From positions 1 to 5,967 of the forward strand of contig JBKPSJ010000097.1 in NCBI GenBank assembly GCA_046765875.1: DNA of 5,967 bases, read 5' to 3'. The notes under the pieces are model-generated. The model was given only the letters and a program-made list of their open reading frames with translations. It was not told the DNA's origin and did not search any database. The stretch's first letter is position 1; each line of letters begins with the position of its first letter. Source of the stretch: DASRHY01 sp046765875 (GTDB lineage Bacteria; Actinomycetota; Actinomycetes; Propionibacteriales; Kribbellaceae). This document shows positions 5,859 to 5,967 of this stretch, in pieces. Made by a program: the position numbers and the translations under genes.

Positions 5859-5967
5859 CGAAGCCCTCCCCGGTGAGCGCGACGAATGCCTCCTCGAGGC
5901 TGGGCCGTTCCAGCCCGAACCCGTGCAGCCGGACGCCGTCGCCGACCAGCGCCGCGGCGTACTCGTC
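5845..5967 (-). CDS. ABC transporter ATP-binding protein, C-terminal end (partial, 5' end outside window)
   Basis: The last 40 residues read from DEYAAALVGDGVRLHGFG to LERPSLEEAFVALTGEGF and DVAE, ending in TGA at 5845-5847. The LERPSLEEAFVALTG motif is the usual C-terminal tail of ATPases that pair with ABC-2 permeases; the Walker A, signature and Walker B motifs lie beyond the window edge. The gene overlaps the permease start by 14 bases. It would supply ATP hydrolysis for the exporter at the inner face of the membrane. Confidence 0.88.
   Translation of the reverse strand, partial: DEYAAALVGDGVRLHGFGLERPSLEEAFVALTGEGFDVAE

Noticed and set aside
5154..5876. Plus-strand open frame of 240 codons opposite the permease
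   Set aside because: Its D/R/Q/H/G-rich product is the antisense of hydrophobic membrane segments and no domain is visible.

Overview
The window is high-GC DNA with dense coding, frequent GTG starts and 4-base GTGA gene overlaps. It carries a PPOX/F420-type flavin reductase-fold protein and a NarL-type two-component pair. This fits an actinomycete (Actinomycetota), but the genus cannot be told from these genes. It reads as an ordinary regulatory and resistance-type stretch of chromosome, with one unusual locus. No phage, transposase, CRISPR, rRNA or tRNA is visible.

Left part, + strand (1-2920): the 3' end of a LuxR-type regulator comes first (stop at 100). A 213-base leader follows, holding a very strong hairpin (241-292). 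Then comes a PPOX-class oxidoreductase starting at 314, whose family-like part ends near base 772. Its 3' end runs into a tandem array of 19- and 18-bp units (765-880) and then a second strong hairpin (873-934). As written, its frame has no stop until 1438, deep inside the next gene. If the two 19-bp units were 18 bp, the frame would stop at 993 and overlap the next start in a GTGA. The histidine kinase (990-2273) and response regulator (2270-2920) are a normal NarL/DesK-type pair joined by a GTGA overlap.

Middle part (2917-4182): a MarR-family repressor (- strand) ends against the response regulator, with both stop codons in one CTAG. It is divergent from an FMN-dependent azoreductase/quinone reductase (+ strand). 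The 96-base gap between them carries an inverted repeat that is a good operator candidate, so the pair looks like a self-contained electrophile or quinone response module.

Right part, - strand (4163-5967): the C-terminal end of an ABC transporter ATPase overlaps the start of an ABC-2 type permease. An RlmA-family 23S rRNA guanine-N1 methyltransferase follows 10 bases later. The three look like one operon, transcribed toward the azoreductase and overlapping its end by 20 bases. An exporter with a ribosomal RNA methyltransferase suggests, by inference only, a link to ribosome-targeting drugs.
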